Below, piece after piece: positions 49,897-58,792 of a DNA stretch of 64,000 nt. The stretch comes from Sulfurisoma sediminicola (GTDB lineage Bacteria > Pseudomonadota > Gammaproteobacteria > Burkholderiales > Rhodocyclaceae). The DNA lies in the NCBI RefSeq assembly GCF_003865015.1, contig NZ_BHVV01000006.1, forward strand, positions 248,001 to 312,000, in the 5' to 3' direction. A program made the position numbers and the translations under genes. The notes under the pieces are model-generated. The model was not told the DNA's origin. It made no database searches and saw only the letters and a list, made by a program, of their open reading frames with translations. Every line of letters starts with the position of its first letter. Position 1 is the stretch's first letter.

Positions 49897-51456
49897 TCAC
49901 CGGTCGAGGGGCGCGTTGCGCGTTTCGGGCAGGAACAGCACCCCGACCACCGCGGCCATGCCCAGCAGTGCCACCGGGTACCAGAGTCCGGCCAGGGCGC
50001 TGCCCGTCTGCACCGACAACAGCGTGACCATGAAGGGCGACAGCCCGCCGATCCAGCCGGCCGATAGATTGTGGGGGAGGGCGACGGCCGAGTAGCGCGT
50101 GCGCGCCGGGAACAACTCCGCGAGCGTCGCCGTCTGTGGCCCGGTGATGGCGGCGACCGCAACCACCGGGATCAGCAGCAGCAGGATCAGCATCGTGCGG
50201 TTGACCTGCGCCGGGTCCGCTTGCGCGGGCCAGCCCGCCGCGACGAGCGCCTTCTCGACGGCCGCGTTGCCGGGCAATATCGCTTCGGCCACGCCGACCG
50301 CAACCGTGAGTGTTGGGCCCGATGTCAGGGTGTAATTCACCCCCTTCTTCGCGAACAGTTCCTGCAACTTCGCGCACGGCGTCGTTGCATTGCGGAAGGG
50401 CGAGTAGTCGCAGTCGCGACCGGAGAGTTCCACCCTGACCTCGCGATGGAAGCGTTCCAGCGCCGGGTTGCCGAAGTGAAGCAGGCCCTGGAACACCGGC
50501 AGGATGGAGGCGAGGCCGATCAGCAGGCCCGCCAGCAGAACCGGCCGGCGGCCGATGCGGTCGGAGAGCCAGCCACAGAAGACGGTCAGCGGGAACAGCG
50601 CCAACGTCGCCACCATGACGACGAAGCCGGCTTCGCGCGGATCGAGCTTGACCACGTTTTTGAGGAAGACCGTCGAATAGACCTGTGAGGAAAAGAACAG
50701 CAGCGAGCCGCCGGCCGAGATGCAGAAGAACAGCAGTGCCATGCGACCGAGGGTGTGGCGGTCGCGGAAGCAGTCGGCCAGCGGCGTCTTCGCCACGCTG
50801 TTGCTGGCGCGCAGCTCGGCGAACACCGGGCTCTCGTGCAGGGCGAGACGACTCTTGAGCGAAATCGCCAGCAGCACGACGGAAAGCAGGAAGGGCACGC
50901 GCCAACCCCAGTCGCGGAATTCGGCATCGGAGAGCCAGCCCTGCAGCAGCACGATCTGGAAGGTCGAGGCCATGATGCCCAGCGGCCCCATCAGCTGCAG
51001 CACGCTGGTGTAGATGCCGCGCCGGTTTGCCGGCGCGTGCTCGGTCAGATAAACCACCGCGCCGCCGATCTCGCCGCCCATGGCCAGGCCCTGCAGCAGC
51101 CGCAGGATCAGCAACAGCGCCGGGGCGAGCAGACCGACCTGGGCGTAGGTCGGCAGCAGGCCGACGCCGAAGGTGGCGATGCCCATCAGCACGATGGTGG
51201 CGATGAAGACGTTGCGGCGGCCGATGCGGTCGCCGAGCGAGCCGAAGAATGCCGCACCGAGCGGGCGCACCACCATGCCGACGCCGAAGGTGGCGAGGCT
51301 GGCGAGCAGCGCGGCGACGGGGTTGTCGGGTGGGAAGAAGAGGGCGCCGAAATAGCTGGCGAGCGCGGCGAAGGTGAGGAAGTCGTACCACTCGAGGAAG
51401 GTGCCGAAGCAGGCGGCGACGGCGACCTTGGTCTTGACGGAGTCGGGGGTGCTCAT
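49897..51456 (-). CDS. MHS-type MFS metabolite:proton symporter
   Basis: 519 aa from MSTPDSVKTKVAVAACFGTF. Twelve membrane spans with the metabolite/H+ symporter marks GTFLEWYDFLTFAALASYFG, RPLGAAFFGSLGDRIGRRNV (loop 2-3) and the second copy FCGWLSDRIGRRPVLLAG. A long periplasmic insert between spans 9 and 10 (about 335-400, with four Cys including CDYSPF and PCAKL) is larger than in ProP or KgtP. Substrate unknown, probably an organic acid or osmolyte. Divergent from tsaB. Confidence 0.85.
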   Translation of the reverse strand: MSTPDSVKTKVAVAACFGTFLEWYDFLTFAALASYFGALFFPPDNPVAALLASLATFGVGMVVRPLGAAFFGSLGDRIGRRNVFIATIVLMGIATFGVGLLPTYAQVGLLAPALLLILRLLQGLAMGGEIGGAVVYLTEHAPANRRGIYTSVLQLMGPLGIMASTFQIVLLQGWLSDAEFRDWGWRVPFLLSVVLLAISLKSRLALHESPVFAELRASNSVAKTPLADCFRDRHTLGRMALLFFCISAGGSLLFFSSQVYSTVFLKNVVKLDPREAGFVVMVATLALFPLTVFCGWLSDRIGRRPVLLAGLLIGLASILPVFQGLLHFGNPALERFHREVRVELSGRDCDYSPFRNATTPCAKLQELFAKKGVNYTLTSGPTLTVAVGVAEAILPGNAAVEKALVAAGWPAQADPAQVNRTMLILLLLIPVVAVAAITGPQTATLAELFPARTRYSAVALPHNLSAGWIGGLSPFMVTLLSVQTGSALAGLWYPVALLGMAAVVGVLFLPETRNAPLDR

Positions 51457-51493
51457 GGCGAGGATTATCGGCGATCGAAGGTAAAATCCGTCC

Positions 51494-52198
51494 GTGAATC
51501 TTCTCGCCTTCGAAACCTCCACCCGTCGCCTCTCCGTCGCCCTCTGGCATTACGGCGAGCGTCTCGAACGGGATGCCGACCTGCCCAATGGCGGGTCCGA
51601 AATCATCCTGCCCTGGGTGCATGAACTGCTGGCCGAGGGCGAACTCACGCTTTCGCAGATCGACGGCATCGCCTACGGTGCCGGCCCCGGCGGCTTCACC
51701 GGCTTGCGCCTGGCCTGCGGCGTGGCGCAGGGCCTCGCTTTCGGTTTGGGTCGGCCGGTGGTCGGCGTCGGCAGCCTCGAAGTGCTGGCCCGCGCCGCCC
51801 ACGAGGCGACCGGGGCCAAGAAGGTGTTCACCTGTTTCGATGCGCGCATGAACGAGGTCTATAGCGCGGCCTGGCTGCTGCGCGACGCGATCCCCATGCA
51901 GGTGCTGCCTCCGGCGGTGAGCGCGCCGGGCGAAGTGCATGTGCCGAACGGGACCGACTGGCTCGGTTGCGGCGACGGTTTCGTCAGCTACTTTGATGCT
52001 CTCGGCGGCGTGCTGGGCGAGACGCTGGTCCATGTTCGCTCCGACATTTTTCCGACCGCCGGCGCGCTGGCGGCGCTGGCGGCGCGACGCTTCGCCCGCA
52101 ACGACGGCGTCGATGCCGCGAAGGCGGCGCCGCTCTACGTGCGCGACAAGGTGGCGCTGACCACGGCCGAGCGCCTGGCGAAGGGGGGAGTCCGCTAA
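51494..52198 (+). CDS. tsaB: tRNA t6A synthesis protein TsaB
   Basis: ASKHA-fold partner of TsaD in threonylcarbamoyladenosine formation on tRNAs reading ANN codons. 234 aa. LLAFETSTRRLSVALWHYGE, IDGIAYGAGPGGFTGLRLAC with GVAQGLAFGL, and CFDARMNEVYSAAW. GTG start; GGTAAAAT 8 bases upstream resembles a -10 element, so its mRNA could be nearly leaderless. rimI follows immediately. Confidence 0.92.
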   Translation: MNLLAFETSTRRLSVALWHYGERLERDADLPNGGSEIILPWVHELLAEGELTLSQIDGIAYGAGPGGFTGLRLACGVAQGLAFGLGRPVVGVGSLEVLARAAHEATGAKKVFTCFDARMNEVYSAAWLLRDAIPMQVLPPAVSAPGEVHVPNGTDWLGCGDGFVSYFDALGGVLGETLVHVRSDIFPTAGALAALAARRFARNDGVDAAKAAPLYVRDKVALTTAERLAKGGVR

Positions 52199-52660
52199 AT
52201 GTCGGCGGTACTGGCGGCTGTCGTCGATTTCCTCCCGATGCGTTCCGACGACATCGATGCCGTCGTCGCGGCCGAGCAGCGCATCTACGATTTCCCCTGG
52301 ACGCACGGCAATTTCACCGATTCGCTCGCGGCCGGCTACAGTGCCTGGCTGTTGCAGGAGGACGGCCGCATGGTCGGCTATGCCGTGATGATGCTGGTGG
52401 TGGACGAGGCGCACCTGCTCAATCTCAGCATCCTGCCCGAGGCGCAACGACGCGGCCTCGGCAGCCGCCTGTTGCGCCACCTGTTCGTCATCGCGCGGGG
52501 CAAGGGGGCGACGCGTGTGCTGCTCGAGGTGCGTCCGTCGAACGCCTGCGGCCTCGGCCTCTATCGCCGATTCGGCTTTCTCACCATCGGCGAGCGGCGT
52601 GGCTATTACCAGGCACACCAAGGTCGCGAGAGCGCCCTGGTGATGGCGCTGGATCTGTGA
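52199..52660 (+). CDS. rimI: Ribosomal protein alanine N-acetyltransferase family (RimI)
   Basis: GNAT acetyltransferase, 153 aa. YDFPWTHGNFTDSLAAGYSA, LLNLSILPEAQRRGLGSRLL with the acetyl-CoA Q-x-x-G-x-G/A loop (QRRGLGSR), LLEVRPSNACGLGLYRRFGF and ERRGYYQ. Classic tsaB-rimI pairing; the ATG directly follows the tsaB TAA and its TGA overlaps the next GTG. Confidence 0.92.
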   Translation: MSAVLAAVVDFLPMRSDDIDAVVAAEQRIYDFPWTHGNFTDSLAAGYSAWLLQEDGRMVGYAVMMLVVDEAHLLNLSILPEAQRRGLGSRLLRHLFVIARGKGATRVLLEVRPSNACGLGLYRRFGFLTIGERRGYYQAHQGRESALVMALDL

Positions 52661-53409
52661 GCCCGATGGACCGGCACGATTCCACCCTGCGCGAGATGGG
52701 CCTCGGGCCGCTGTGGCGACTGCGGGATGCGCAGCCCGCCGCAGTGCCGGAGCCGGCACGTCCGGAGGCGAAAGCGGTGCCCGCCCCGAGCCCGACGCTC
52801 GCCGCGGGCGAAGGTCGCGGCGCGGCGATCGCCGCGATGGACTGGGATGAATTGCGCGGCGCCGTCGCCGCCTGCGATGCGTGCATGCTCTGCCGCGATC
52901 GCCAGCAGGCCGTACTCGGCGTCGGCGATGTCAATGCCGACTGGCTGTTCATCGGCGAGGGCCCGGGGGCGGAGGAGGACGAGCGCGGCGAGCCCTTCGT
53001 CGGCCAGGCCGGCAAACTGCTCGACGCGATGCTCTCGGCCATCGATCTCAGGCGCTTTGATGACGTCTATATCGCCAATGTCGTCAAGTGCCGCCCGCCG
53101 GGCAACCGCACGCCGCAGCCCGAGGAAACCGCCGCCTGCTGGCCCTACCTCGAACGGCAGATCGCCTTGCTCCAGCCCAAGCTCATCGTGGCGCTGGGGC
53201 GGCCGGCGGCGCAGACCCTGCTGCAGGCCGAGGTCAAGGTCGGCGAGTCGCGCGGGCGTCTGTTCGATTTCCGCGGCATCCCGCTGATCGTCACCTACCA
53301 TCCCGCCTACCTGCTGCGCAGCCTGCCGGACAAGGCCAAGGCATGGGAAGACCTTTGCTTCATGCGGCGCACCATGCGCCAGCTGAAAGGCGACGCCGCG
53401 CCGCGTTGA
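52657..53409 (+). CDS. Type 4-like uracil-DNA glycosylase (Fe-S)
   Basis: Removes uracil from DNA. 250 aa. An N-terminal Pro/Ala-rich extension (about 25-60), the first two cluster Cys in CDACMLCRDRQQ, the active-site segment WLFIGEGPGAEEDERGEPFV, VKCRPPGNRTPQPEE with another Cys, the Cys in AACWPYLERQ, and VTYHPAYLLR. GTG start overlapping rimI by GTGA. Domain order matches the family that once was linked to SPO1 DNA polymerase. Confidence 0.92.
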   Translation: MSPMDRHDSTLREMGLGPLWRLRDAQPAAVPEPARPEAKAVPAPSPTLAAGEGRGAAIAAMDWDELRGAVAACDACMLCRDRQQAVLGVGDVNADWLFIGEGPGAEEDERGEPFVGQAGKLLDAMLSAIDLRRFDDVYIANVVKCRPPGNRTPQPEETAACWPYLERQIALLQPKLIVALGRPAAQTLLQAEVKVGESRGRLFDFRGIPLIVTYHPAYLLRSLPDKAKAWEDLCFMRRTMRQLKGDAAPR

Positions 53410-53415
53410 GCGACG

Positions 53416-54681
53416 CTAGTGGTGGGCCGCGTCGTCGAGGTGGGCGACGTCGTCGTACTGGCGCTGGTTGGCTTCGTGCCGTTTCTTGACGAAGTACATG
53501 GTGCCGGCGACGAAGAGGCCGAACAACGCGATGATCCAGTAGATGTGCAGGTTGGCCTTGATCAGCAACGAGTAGATCGTGGTCATGACCAGGATCGACA
53601 GGTTCTCGTTGAAGTTCTGCACGGCGATCGAATGACCGGCGCCCATCAGGATGTGGCCGCGGTGCTGCAGCAGCGCGTTCATCGGTACGACGAAGAAGCC
53701 GGAGAGGATGCCGATGATGACCAGCAGCGGAATCGCCACCCAGGTGTCGCGCACCGCGATCATCACCAGGACGACGATGCCCATGGCGACGCCGAGCGGG
53801 ATGACGCGCACCGACTTGCGCAGGGTGATCATCTTGGCCGCGAGGATCGCTCCCACGGCCACGCCGACGGCGACGACGCCCTGCAGCATGCTGGCTTTCG
53901 ACAAGTCGAGGTTGAGCGCGGTCCGGGCCCATTCGAGCACGATGAACTGCAGCGTCGCGCCCGCGCCCCAGAATAGCGTGGTCACCGCCAGCGAGATCTG
54001 GCCGAGTTTGTCGCGCCAAAGCAGCTTGAGGCAGTGGTTGAATTCGTGGATGAGGTAAACCGGGTTCTTCTTGAGGGGCTTGTGGTCTACGCCGGTATCG
54101 GGCACATACAGGTTGAAGACCGCGGCGACCAGGTAGAGCGCACCGATGACCAGCAGGTTCATCTCGGAGATGGTGTCGATGCCCGTGTCGATCACGGGGC
54201 AATCAAACGCGAGCAGGCTGGCGGCGATGTCCGGCCGGATCAGCGCGCCGCCCAGCACCACGCCGAGGATGATGGCGGCTACGGTAAGGCCCTCGATCCA
54301 GCCGTTGGCTACCACCAGCAGACGGTGCGGCAGGTATTCGGTGAGGATGCCGTACTTGGCGGGCGAGTAGGCCGCTGCGCCCAGCCCGACCACGGCGTAG
54401 GCCATCAGCGGATGCACGTCGAAGAACATCAGCGTGCAGCCGAAGATCTTTATCCCGTTGCTGATGAACATCACCCGCCACTTCGGCATCGAGTCGGCGA
54501 AGGCGCCGACGAAGGCGGCCAGGGCGACGTAGGAAACGGTGAAGAAGGTCTTGAGCAGCGGCTCGTATGCGGCCGGCGCGTGCATGTCGCGAAGGATGGC
54601 GATCGCTGCGATCAGCAGGGCATTGTCGGCGAGCGCAGAGAAAAACTGCGCTGCCATGATGATGTAGAAACCGAGCGACAT
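53416..54681 (-). CDS. lplT: LplT-like lysophospholipid transporter (MFS)
   Basis: 421 aa, about twelve spans. IIMAAQFFSALADNALLIAA, FVGAFADSMPKWRVMFISNG, YSPAKYGILTEYLPHRLLVV with ANGWIEGLTVAAII, FFVVPMNALLQHRGH and IAVQNFNENLSILVMT are characteristic of LplT flippases, which return lysophospholipids across the inner membrane for re-acylation. The acyltransferase partner Aas is not in the window. Convergent with the glycosylase gene, divergent from the LysR gene. Confidence 0.9.
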   Translation of the reverse strand: MSLGFYIIMAAQFFSALADNALLIAAIAILRDMHAPAAYEPLLKTFFTVSYVALAAFVGAFADSMPKWRVMFISNGIKIFGCTLMFFDVHPLMAYAVVGLGAAAYSPAKYGILTEYLPHRLLVVANGWIEGLTVAAIILGVVLGGALIRPDIAASLLAFDCPVIDTGIDTISEMNLLVIGALYLVAAVFNLYVPDTGVDHKPLKKNPVYLIHEFNHCLKLLWRDKLGQISLAVTTLFWGAGATLQFIVLEWARTALNLDLSKASMLQGVVAVGVAVGAILAAKMITLRKSVRVIPLGVAMGIVVLVMIAVRDTWVAIPLLVIIGILSGFFVVPMNALLQHRGHILMGAGHSIAVQNFNENLSILVMTTIYSLLIKANLHIYWIIALFGLFVAGTMYFVKKRHEANQRQYDDVAHLDDAAHH

Positions 54682-54789
54682 GGGCGGTTGGGGCCGAGGG
54701 CTGCGGCTTTATAGCACGAAAGACTGGCGGGGCCGGAAGCGGGGAAAGCCGCGGAAACTATCATCAGACTATCTTATGCGCGACTTTTG

Positions 54790-54802
54790 TGATTGAATAT
54801 CA
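54790..54802. promoter_or_regulatory. Candidate LysR box TGAT-N5-ATCA
   Basis: A 13-base interrupted palindrome with the T-N11-A form of LysR-regulator sites, 40 bases before the LysR-type gene and inside the 161-base divergent region with lplT. Outer elements TTATG and CATAA flank it. Likely autoregulatory if real. Confidence 0.45.
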
Positions 54803-54842
54803 GTCATAACGAATACGAGCTTTGCCGGGGGAGTCCAGTCAG

Positions 54843-55745
54843 ATGGCCGATCGCAGGTTGCAGGTGTTTCACGCCGTTGCCAAGCAACTGTCCTTCACCA
54901 AGGCGGCGGAAGTGCTGTTCATGACGCAGCCGGCCGTGACCTTCCAGATCAAGCAGCTCGAAGAGCACTTCAATACCCGCCTGTTCGACCGCGGCCACGG
55001 CCGCATCGCGCTGACGCCGGCCGGCGAACTCGTGCTGGCCTACGCCGAACGGATTCTCGGCCTCTCCTCGGAGATGGACGTGCGCCTGGCCGAGATGACC
55101 GGCGAGATCGGCGGCTCCCTGCTGGTCGGCGCCTCGACCACTATCGCCGAGTTCATGCTGCCGCGCATCCTCGGCGAGTTCAAGTCGCTCCATCCCAACG
55201 TGCGCCCCCGCCTGGTGGTCGGCAACTCCGAGACCATAGAGACCCGCGTCGCCGAGCACACCATCGACATCGGCTTCATCGAGTCGCCATCGCACCAGCC
55301 CAACCTTCAGACCGAGGCGAGTTGCGAAGACGAACTGCTGGTGATCTGCAGCCCGAAGTCACCGCTCGCCAAGCACAAGGAGTTGACGCCGGCGCAACTC
55401 GTCGATCTGCCCTACGTCTCGCGCGAACCGGGTTCGGGCACGCGCGAATTCACCGACGCCTACCTGCACAAGCACGGCGTGCAGCCGGAGCAGGTCAATC
55501 TGGTCATGGAGATGGGCAGCCCGATCTCGCTGATCGGCGTGGTCGAGACCGGGCTGGGCTTCGCCATCGCCTCCTCGGCCTCGATCGCCAAGTCGCTGCG
55601 CCTCGGCGACATCGTCGCCATCCCGCTCAAGCCGCGGCTGACGCGCAAGCTGTCGATGGTCTACCCGAAGGAAAAATTCCGCTCGCGGCTGGTCACCGCT
55701 TTCGTCGACTACGCCAGCAAGCGCCTCAAGGATTTCGCGGTCTGA
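54843..55745 (+). CDS. LysR-family transcriptional regulator
   Basis: 300 aa. N-terminal winged helix (LQVFHAVAKQLSFTKAAEVL, FMTQPAVTFQIKQLEEHFNT, RLFDRGHGRIALTPAGE), then the two-lobed effector domain (LLVGASTTIAEFMLPRILGE, DIGFIESPSHQPNLQTEASC, LPYVSREPGSGTREFTDAYL, LIGVVETGLGFAIAS). Most similar in style to the CysB/CbbR/YeiE-CysL branch; the effector is unknown. ATG 54843 with GGGGGAG nine bases before. No obvious target except possibly itself or lplT. Confidence 0.9.
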   Translation: MADRRLQVFHAVAKQLSFTKAAEVLFMTQPAVTFQIKQLEEHFNTRLFDRGHGRIALTPAGELVLAYAERILGLSSEMDVRLAEMTGEIGGSLLVGASTTIAEFMLPRILGEFKSLHPNVRPRLVVGNSETIETRVAEHTIDIGFIESPSHQPNLQTEASCEDELLVICSPKSPLAKHKELTPAQLVDLPYVSREPGSGTREFTDAYLHKHGVQPEQVNLVMEMGSPISLIGVVETGLGFAIASSASIAKSLRLGDIVAIPLKPRLTRKLSMVYPKEKFRSRLVTAFVDYASKRLKDFAV

Positions 55746-55770
55746 TTTCCTGCCGCAATGCGGCTCCCGC

Positions 55771-55789
55771 TCTTGTAGACTTAACAAGA
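55771..55789. promoter_or_regulatory. Inverted repeat TCTTGT-N7-ACAAGA before alr
   Basis: Perfect 6-bp inverted repeat in the only AT-richer part of the lysR-alr spacer. It could be an operator or part of the alr promoter. Confidence 0.35.
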
Positions 55790-55863
55790 ATGGCCCCCTC
55801 GCTCACTTCGTTCGCTGCCCCCACGGGGGGCGCTGACTTCCTCGGGCCGGCCCGTCGGAAGTC
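55790..55863. repeat. REP-like palindromic repeat abutting the alr start
   Basis: A compact array of stems: GCTCACTTCGTTCGC, CCCCC-ACG-GGGGG, and a hairpin GACTTCC..GGGCC/GGCCC..GGAAGTC (55835-55863) that ends right at the alr ATG. The GGAAG that could serve as ribosome site lies in the 3' arm of this hairpin. Related sequence occurs within mobA (63660-63712). Confidence 0.65.
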
Positions 55864-56943
55864 ATGACCCGCCCGATCCGCGCCCGCATCGACCTTTCCG
55901 CGTTGCGCCACAACCACGCCGTCGCCCGCCGCCATGCCGGCGACGCCTCGATCTGGAGCGTCGTCAAGGCCAACTCCTACGGCCACGGCCTGATGCGTGT
56001 CGCCAAAACGCTCGCCGACATCACCGACGGCTTCGCCCTGATTGAGCTCGAAGGGGCGATTCAACTGCGCGAGGCCGGGATCCGCCAGCCGATCCTGATG
56101 CTCGAGGGCTTCTACGAGGCCGAGGAGCTGCCGGCCTTCGCCGAATACGCCCTGACCACGGTGATCCACAGCCGGGCCCAGGCCGAGGCCTTCTGCTCCG
56201 CCCCGCTGCCGAGCAAGCTGCCGGTCTATCTCAAGCTCAACACCGGCATGAACCGGCTGGGGCTCGATGCCGACGAGGTGCCTGCGGTGCTGGAAATGCT
56301 CGAGCGTTCGCGCCTTGCGGCCAGCGTGACCTTCATGACCCATTTCGCCGATGCCGACGGTCCGCGCGGCGTCGACTGGCAACTGGCCGCGCTGGCCAGG
56401 TTTCCGCCCGCCGTGCAGCGCAGCCTCGCCAACTCGGCGGGACTGTTGCGCCACCAGGGCACGCGGGCCGACTGGGTGCGGCCCGGCATCATGCTTTACG
56501 GCGGTTCGCCCTTTCCCGAGCAGACCGCCGAACAACTCGGCCTGCTGCCGGTGATGACGCTGCAAAGCGAACTGATCGCGGTGCGTCGAATCGCGGTCGG
56601 CGACCACGTCGGCTACGGCTGCACCTTCACGGCCCAGCGGCCGACGACCGTCGGCATCGTCGCCTGCGGCTACGCCGACGGCTACCCGCGCCATGCGCCG
56701 AACGGCACGCCGGTGCTGGTGGCCGGGCAGCGTTGCGGCATCGTCGGACGAGTTTCCATGGACAAGATCTGCGTCGACCTGACGGACCTGCCCCGAAAAG
56801 TCGGCGTTGGCGAGACGGTAACGCTGTGGGGCGAGGGACTCCCTGCGGACGAGGTCGCCGCCGCGGCCGGCACTGTCAGCTACGAACTGTTCTGCGCACT
56901 GTCCGCCCGCGTGCCGGTGATCGAGGTGCGCGAGTTTGGCTAA
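55864..56943 (+). CDS. alr: Alanine racemase
   Basis: PLP enzyme supplying D-alanine for peptidoglycan. 359 aa. RARIDLSALRHNHAVARRHA, the PLP Lys in WSVVKANSYGHGLMRVAKTL, VYLKLNTGMNRLGLDADEVP, RPGIMLYGGSPF, the catalytic Tyr in GDHVGYGCTF, and VSMDKICVDLTDLP. The usual KANAYGHG has Ser for Ala, a conservative change. Its stop overlaps the TTG start of radA by 8 bases. Confidence 0.95.
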   Translation: MTRPIRARIDLSALRHNHAVARRHAGDASIWSVVKANSYGHGLMRVAKTLADITDGFALIELEGAIQLREAGIRQPILMLEGFYEAEELPAFAEYALTTVIHSRAQAEAFCSAPLPSKLPVYLKLNTGMNRLGLDADEVPAVLEMLERSRLAASVTFMTHFADADGPRGVDWQLAALARFPPAVQRSLANSAGLLRHQGTRADWVRPGIMLYGGSPFPEQTAEQLGLLPVMTLQSELIAVRRIAVGDHVGYGCTFTAQRPTTVGIVACGYADGYPRHAPNGTPVLVAGQRCGIVGRVSMDKICVDLTDLPRKVGVGETVTLWGEGLPADEVAAAAGTVSYELFCALSARVPVIEVREFG

Positions 56944-58315
56944 GCCGAAGACTGCCTACGTTTGCACCGAGTGCGGCGCGTCCTCGCCCAAGTGGCAGGG
57001 GCAGTGCCCGGGCTGCGGACTGTGGAACACCCTGGTCGAGTCGGTGACCGAGCCGGCGGCCGGCGCCAACCGTTACGCCACGTCGTTCGCGGCGCTCGCC
57101 GGCGTCGGCAAGCTGCAGGATCTCGCCGAGATCAAGCCGCGCGAGGAACCGCGCCAGCCCACGGGCATCGAGGAATTCGACCGCGTGCTCGGCGGCGGCC
57201 TGGTCTCCGGCGGCGTCGTGCTGATCGGCGGCGACCCCGGCATCGGCAAGAGCACGCTGCTGCTGCAGGCCCTCTCTCGTCTGGCGGAGGCCGGGCAGTC
57301 GGTGCTCTACGTCTCCGGCGAGGAATCGGCCGAGCAGGTCGCGCTGCGGGCGCGGCGGCTGGCGCTGCCGGTCGCCGGGCTGCGCCTGCTGCCCGAGATC
57401 AGCCTCGAAAAAATCACCGCCACGCTGGCCGAAACGCGGCCGGCCGTAGCGGTGATCGACTCCATCCAGACCGTCTATTCCGAGGCGCTGACCTCGGCGC
57501 CGGGCTCGGTGGCACAGGTGCGCGAGTGCGCGGCGCAGCTGACGCGCTTCGCCAAGCAGAGCGGCACCTGCGTGATCTTCGTCGGCCACGTGACGAAGGA
57601 GGGCGCGCTGGCCGGGCCGCGCGTTCTCGAGCACATGGTCGATACCGTGCTCTATTTCGAGGGCGACACCAATTCGAGCTTCCGCCTGGTCCGCGCCTTC
57701 AAGAACCGCTTCGGCGCGGTCAACGAGCTCGGCGTCTTCGCCATGACCGACAAGGGGCTGCGCGGCGTCTCCAACCCTTCGGCGCTGTTCCTGTCGCAGC
57801 ACGCGCAGGAGGTGGCGGGCAGCTGCGTGCTGGTGACGCAGGAAGGCACGCGGCCGCTGCTGGTGGAGATCCAGGCGCTGGTCGACAGCGCCCACACGCC
57901 GAGCCCGCGCCGGCTCACCGTCGGCCTCGATTCCAATCGCCTGGCGATGCTGCTGGCCGTGCTGCATCGCCATGCCGGCATCGCCTGCTTCGATCAGGAT
58001 GTGTTCGTCAATGCCGTCGGCGGCGTGCGCATCCAGGAGCCGGCGGCCGACCTCGCGGTGTTGCTGGCCATCGTCTCGTCACTGCGCAGCAAGCCCCTGC
58101 CCGGCAAGTGGGTCGCCTTCGGCGAGGTCGGCCTGGCTGGCGAGATCCGTCCCGCGCCGCGCGGCCAGGATCGCCTCAAGGAAGCGGCCAAGCTCGGCTT
58201 CACCCATGCGCTGATCCCCAAGGCCAATGCGCCGAAGCAGGCGATCAAGGGCATCGAGGTGATCGCGCTGGAGCGCGTCGAGCAGGCCGTCGAGCAGTTG
58301 CGCGGCCTTTGCTAG
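56936..58315 (+). CDS. radA: DNA repair/recombination protein RadA
   Basis: 459 aa, TTG start inside the alr end. N-terminal zinc finger CTECGASSPKWQGQCPGCGL, RecA-like core with Walker A IGGDPGIGKSTLLLQ, YVSGEESAEQ, the RadA-specific KNRFG motif in RAFKNRFGAVNELG, and a Lon-protease-like C-terminal domain (NAVGGVRIQEPAADLAVLLA, FGEVGLAGEIRP). Promotes branch migration in homologous recombination. Confidence 0.96.
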   Translation: MAKPKTAYVCTECGASSPKWQGQCPGCGLWNTLVESVTEPAAGANRYATSFAALAGVGKLQDLAEIKPREEPRQPTGIEEFDRVLGGGLVSGGVVLIGGDPGIGKSTLLLQALSRLAEAGQSVLYVSGEESAEQVALRARRLALPVAGLRLLPEISLEKITATLAETRPAVAVIDSIQTVYSEALTSAPGSVAQVRECAAQLTRFAKQSGTCVIFVGHVTKEGALAGPRVLEHMVDTVLYFEGDTNSSFRLVRAFKNRFGAVNELGVFAMTDKGLRGVSNPSALFLSQHAQEVAGSCVLVTQEGTRPLLVEIQALVDSAHTPSPRRLTVGLDSNRLAMLLAVLHRHAGIACFDQDVFVNAVGGVRIQEPAADLAVLLAIVSSLRSKPLPGKWVAFGEVGLAGEIRPAPRGQDRLKEAAKLGFTHALIPKANAPKQAIKGIEVIALERVEQAVEQLRGLC

Positions 58316-58324
58316 CCGACACCG

Positions 58325-58792
58325 ATGCCGAAAAAACTTTCGCTCATGCAGTCGGCCGGCATCGCCGCGGTCCTGCTTGTCCTCTTCCTGCCGCTGCCGC
58401 ACCGCATCGCCCCTGCGTGGTCCCTGCGCCTGGTCGACAACGCCGGCATGCCGCAGGCCGGCGTTCCGACGGTGCAGACGTGGCAGCATCCGCTGTTTCA
58501 GCCCGATGAACGCGAGGAGACGCTGCGCAGCGATGCCCAGGGCCGCGTCACCTTCCCCGAACGCCAGGCATGGGGCATCGGTGCCGTCCATGGCTACCGG
58601 GCGCTCGCCAAGGCCTTCGGGGTCGGCCTGGTCTCGGGTTTCGGTCCCGTCGTCTGGGTGCACGCCCGCGTGAGCGCCGAACGCAGCGGCGCCAACCTCT
58701 ACGTTTCCGGGCAGACGCCGCCGGATACGATCGTGATCCACCGCGACGGCGTCTGCCCGGCTGACGACCTGCCGGCGCCTGCGACGAAATGA
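58325..58792 (+). CDS. Membrane-anchored unknown protein, 155 aa
   Basis: One N-terminal hydrophobic segment (QSAGIAAVLLVLFLPLPHRI) that anchors or exports it, then a beta-rich domain (WSLRLVDNAGMPQAGVPTVQ, ETLRSDAQGRVTFPERQAWG) resembling carboxypeptidase-regulatory-like or transthyretin-type folds, ending with a single Cys (DGVCPADD). Function unknown. Its TGA overlaps the permease ATG (ATGA), suggesting a functional link with it. Confidence 0.6.
   Translation: MPKKLSLMQSAGIAAVLLVLFLPLPHRIAPAWSLRLVDNAGMPQAGVPTVQTWQHPLFQPDEREETLRSDAQGRVTFPERQAWGIGAVHGYRALAKAFGVGLVSGFGPVVWVHARVSAERSGANLYVSGQTPPDTIVIHRDGVCPADDLPAPATK

Noticed and set aside
49862-52759. 965-codon open frame on the minus strand
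   Set aside because: It crosses several well supported genes (MHS transporter, tsaB, rimI) in another frame; the product is Arg/Pro-rich, typical of high-GC shadows.
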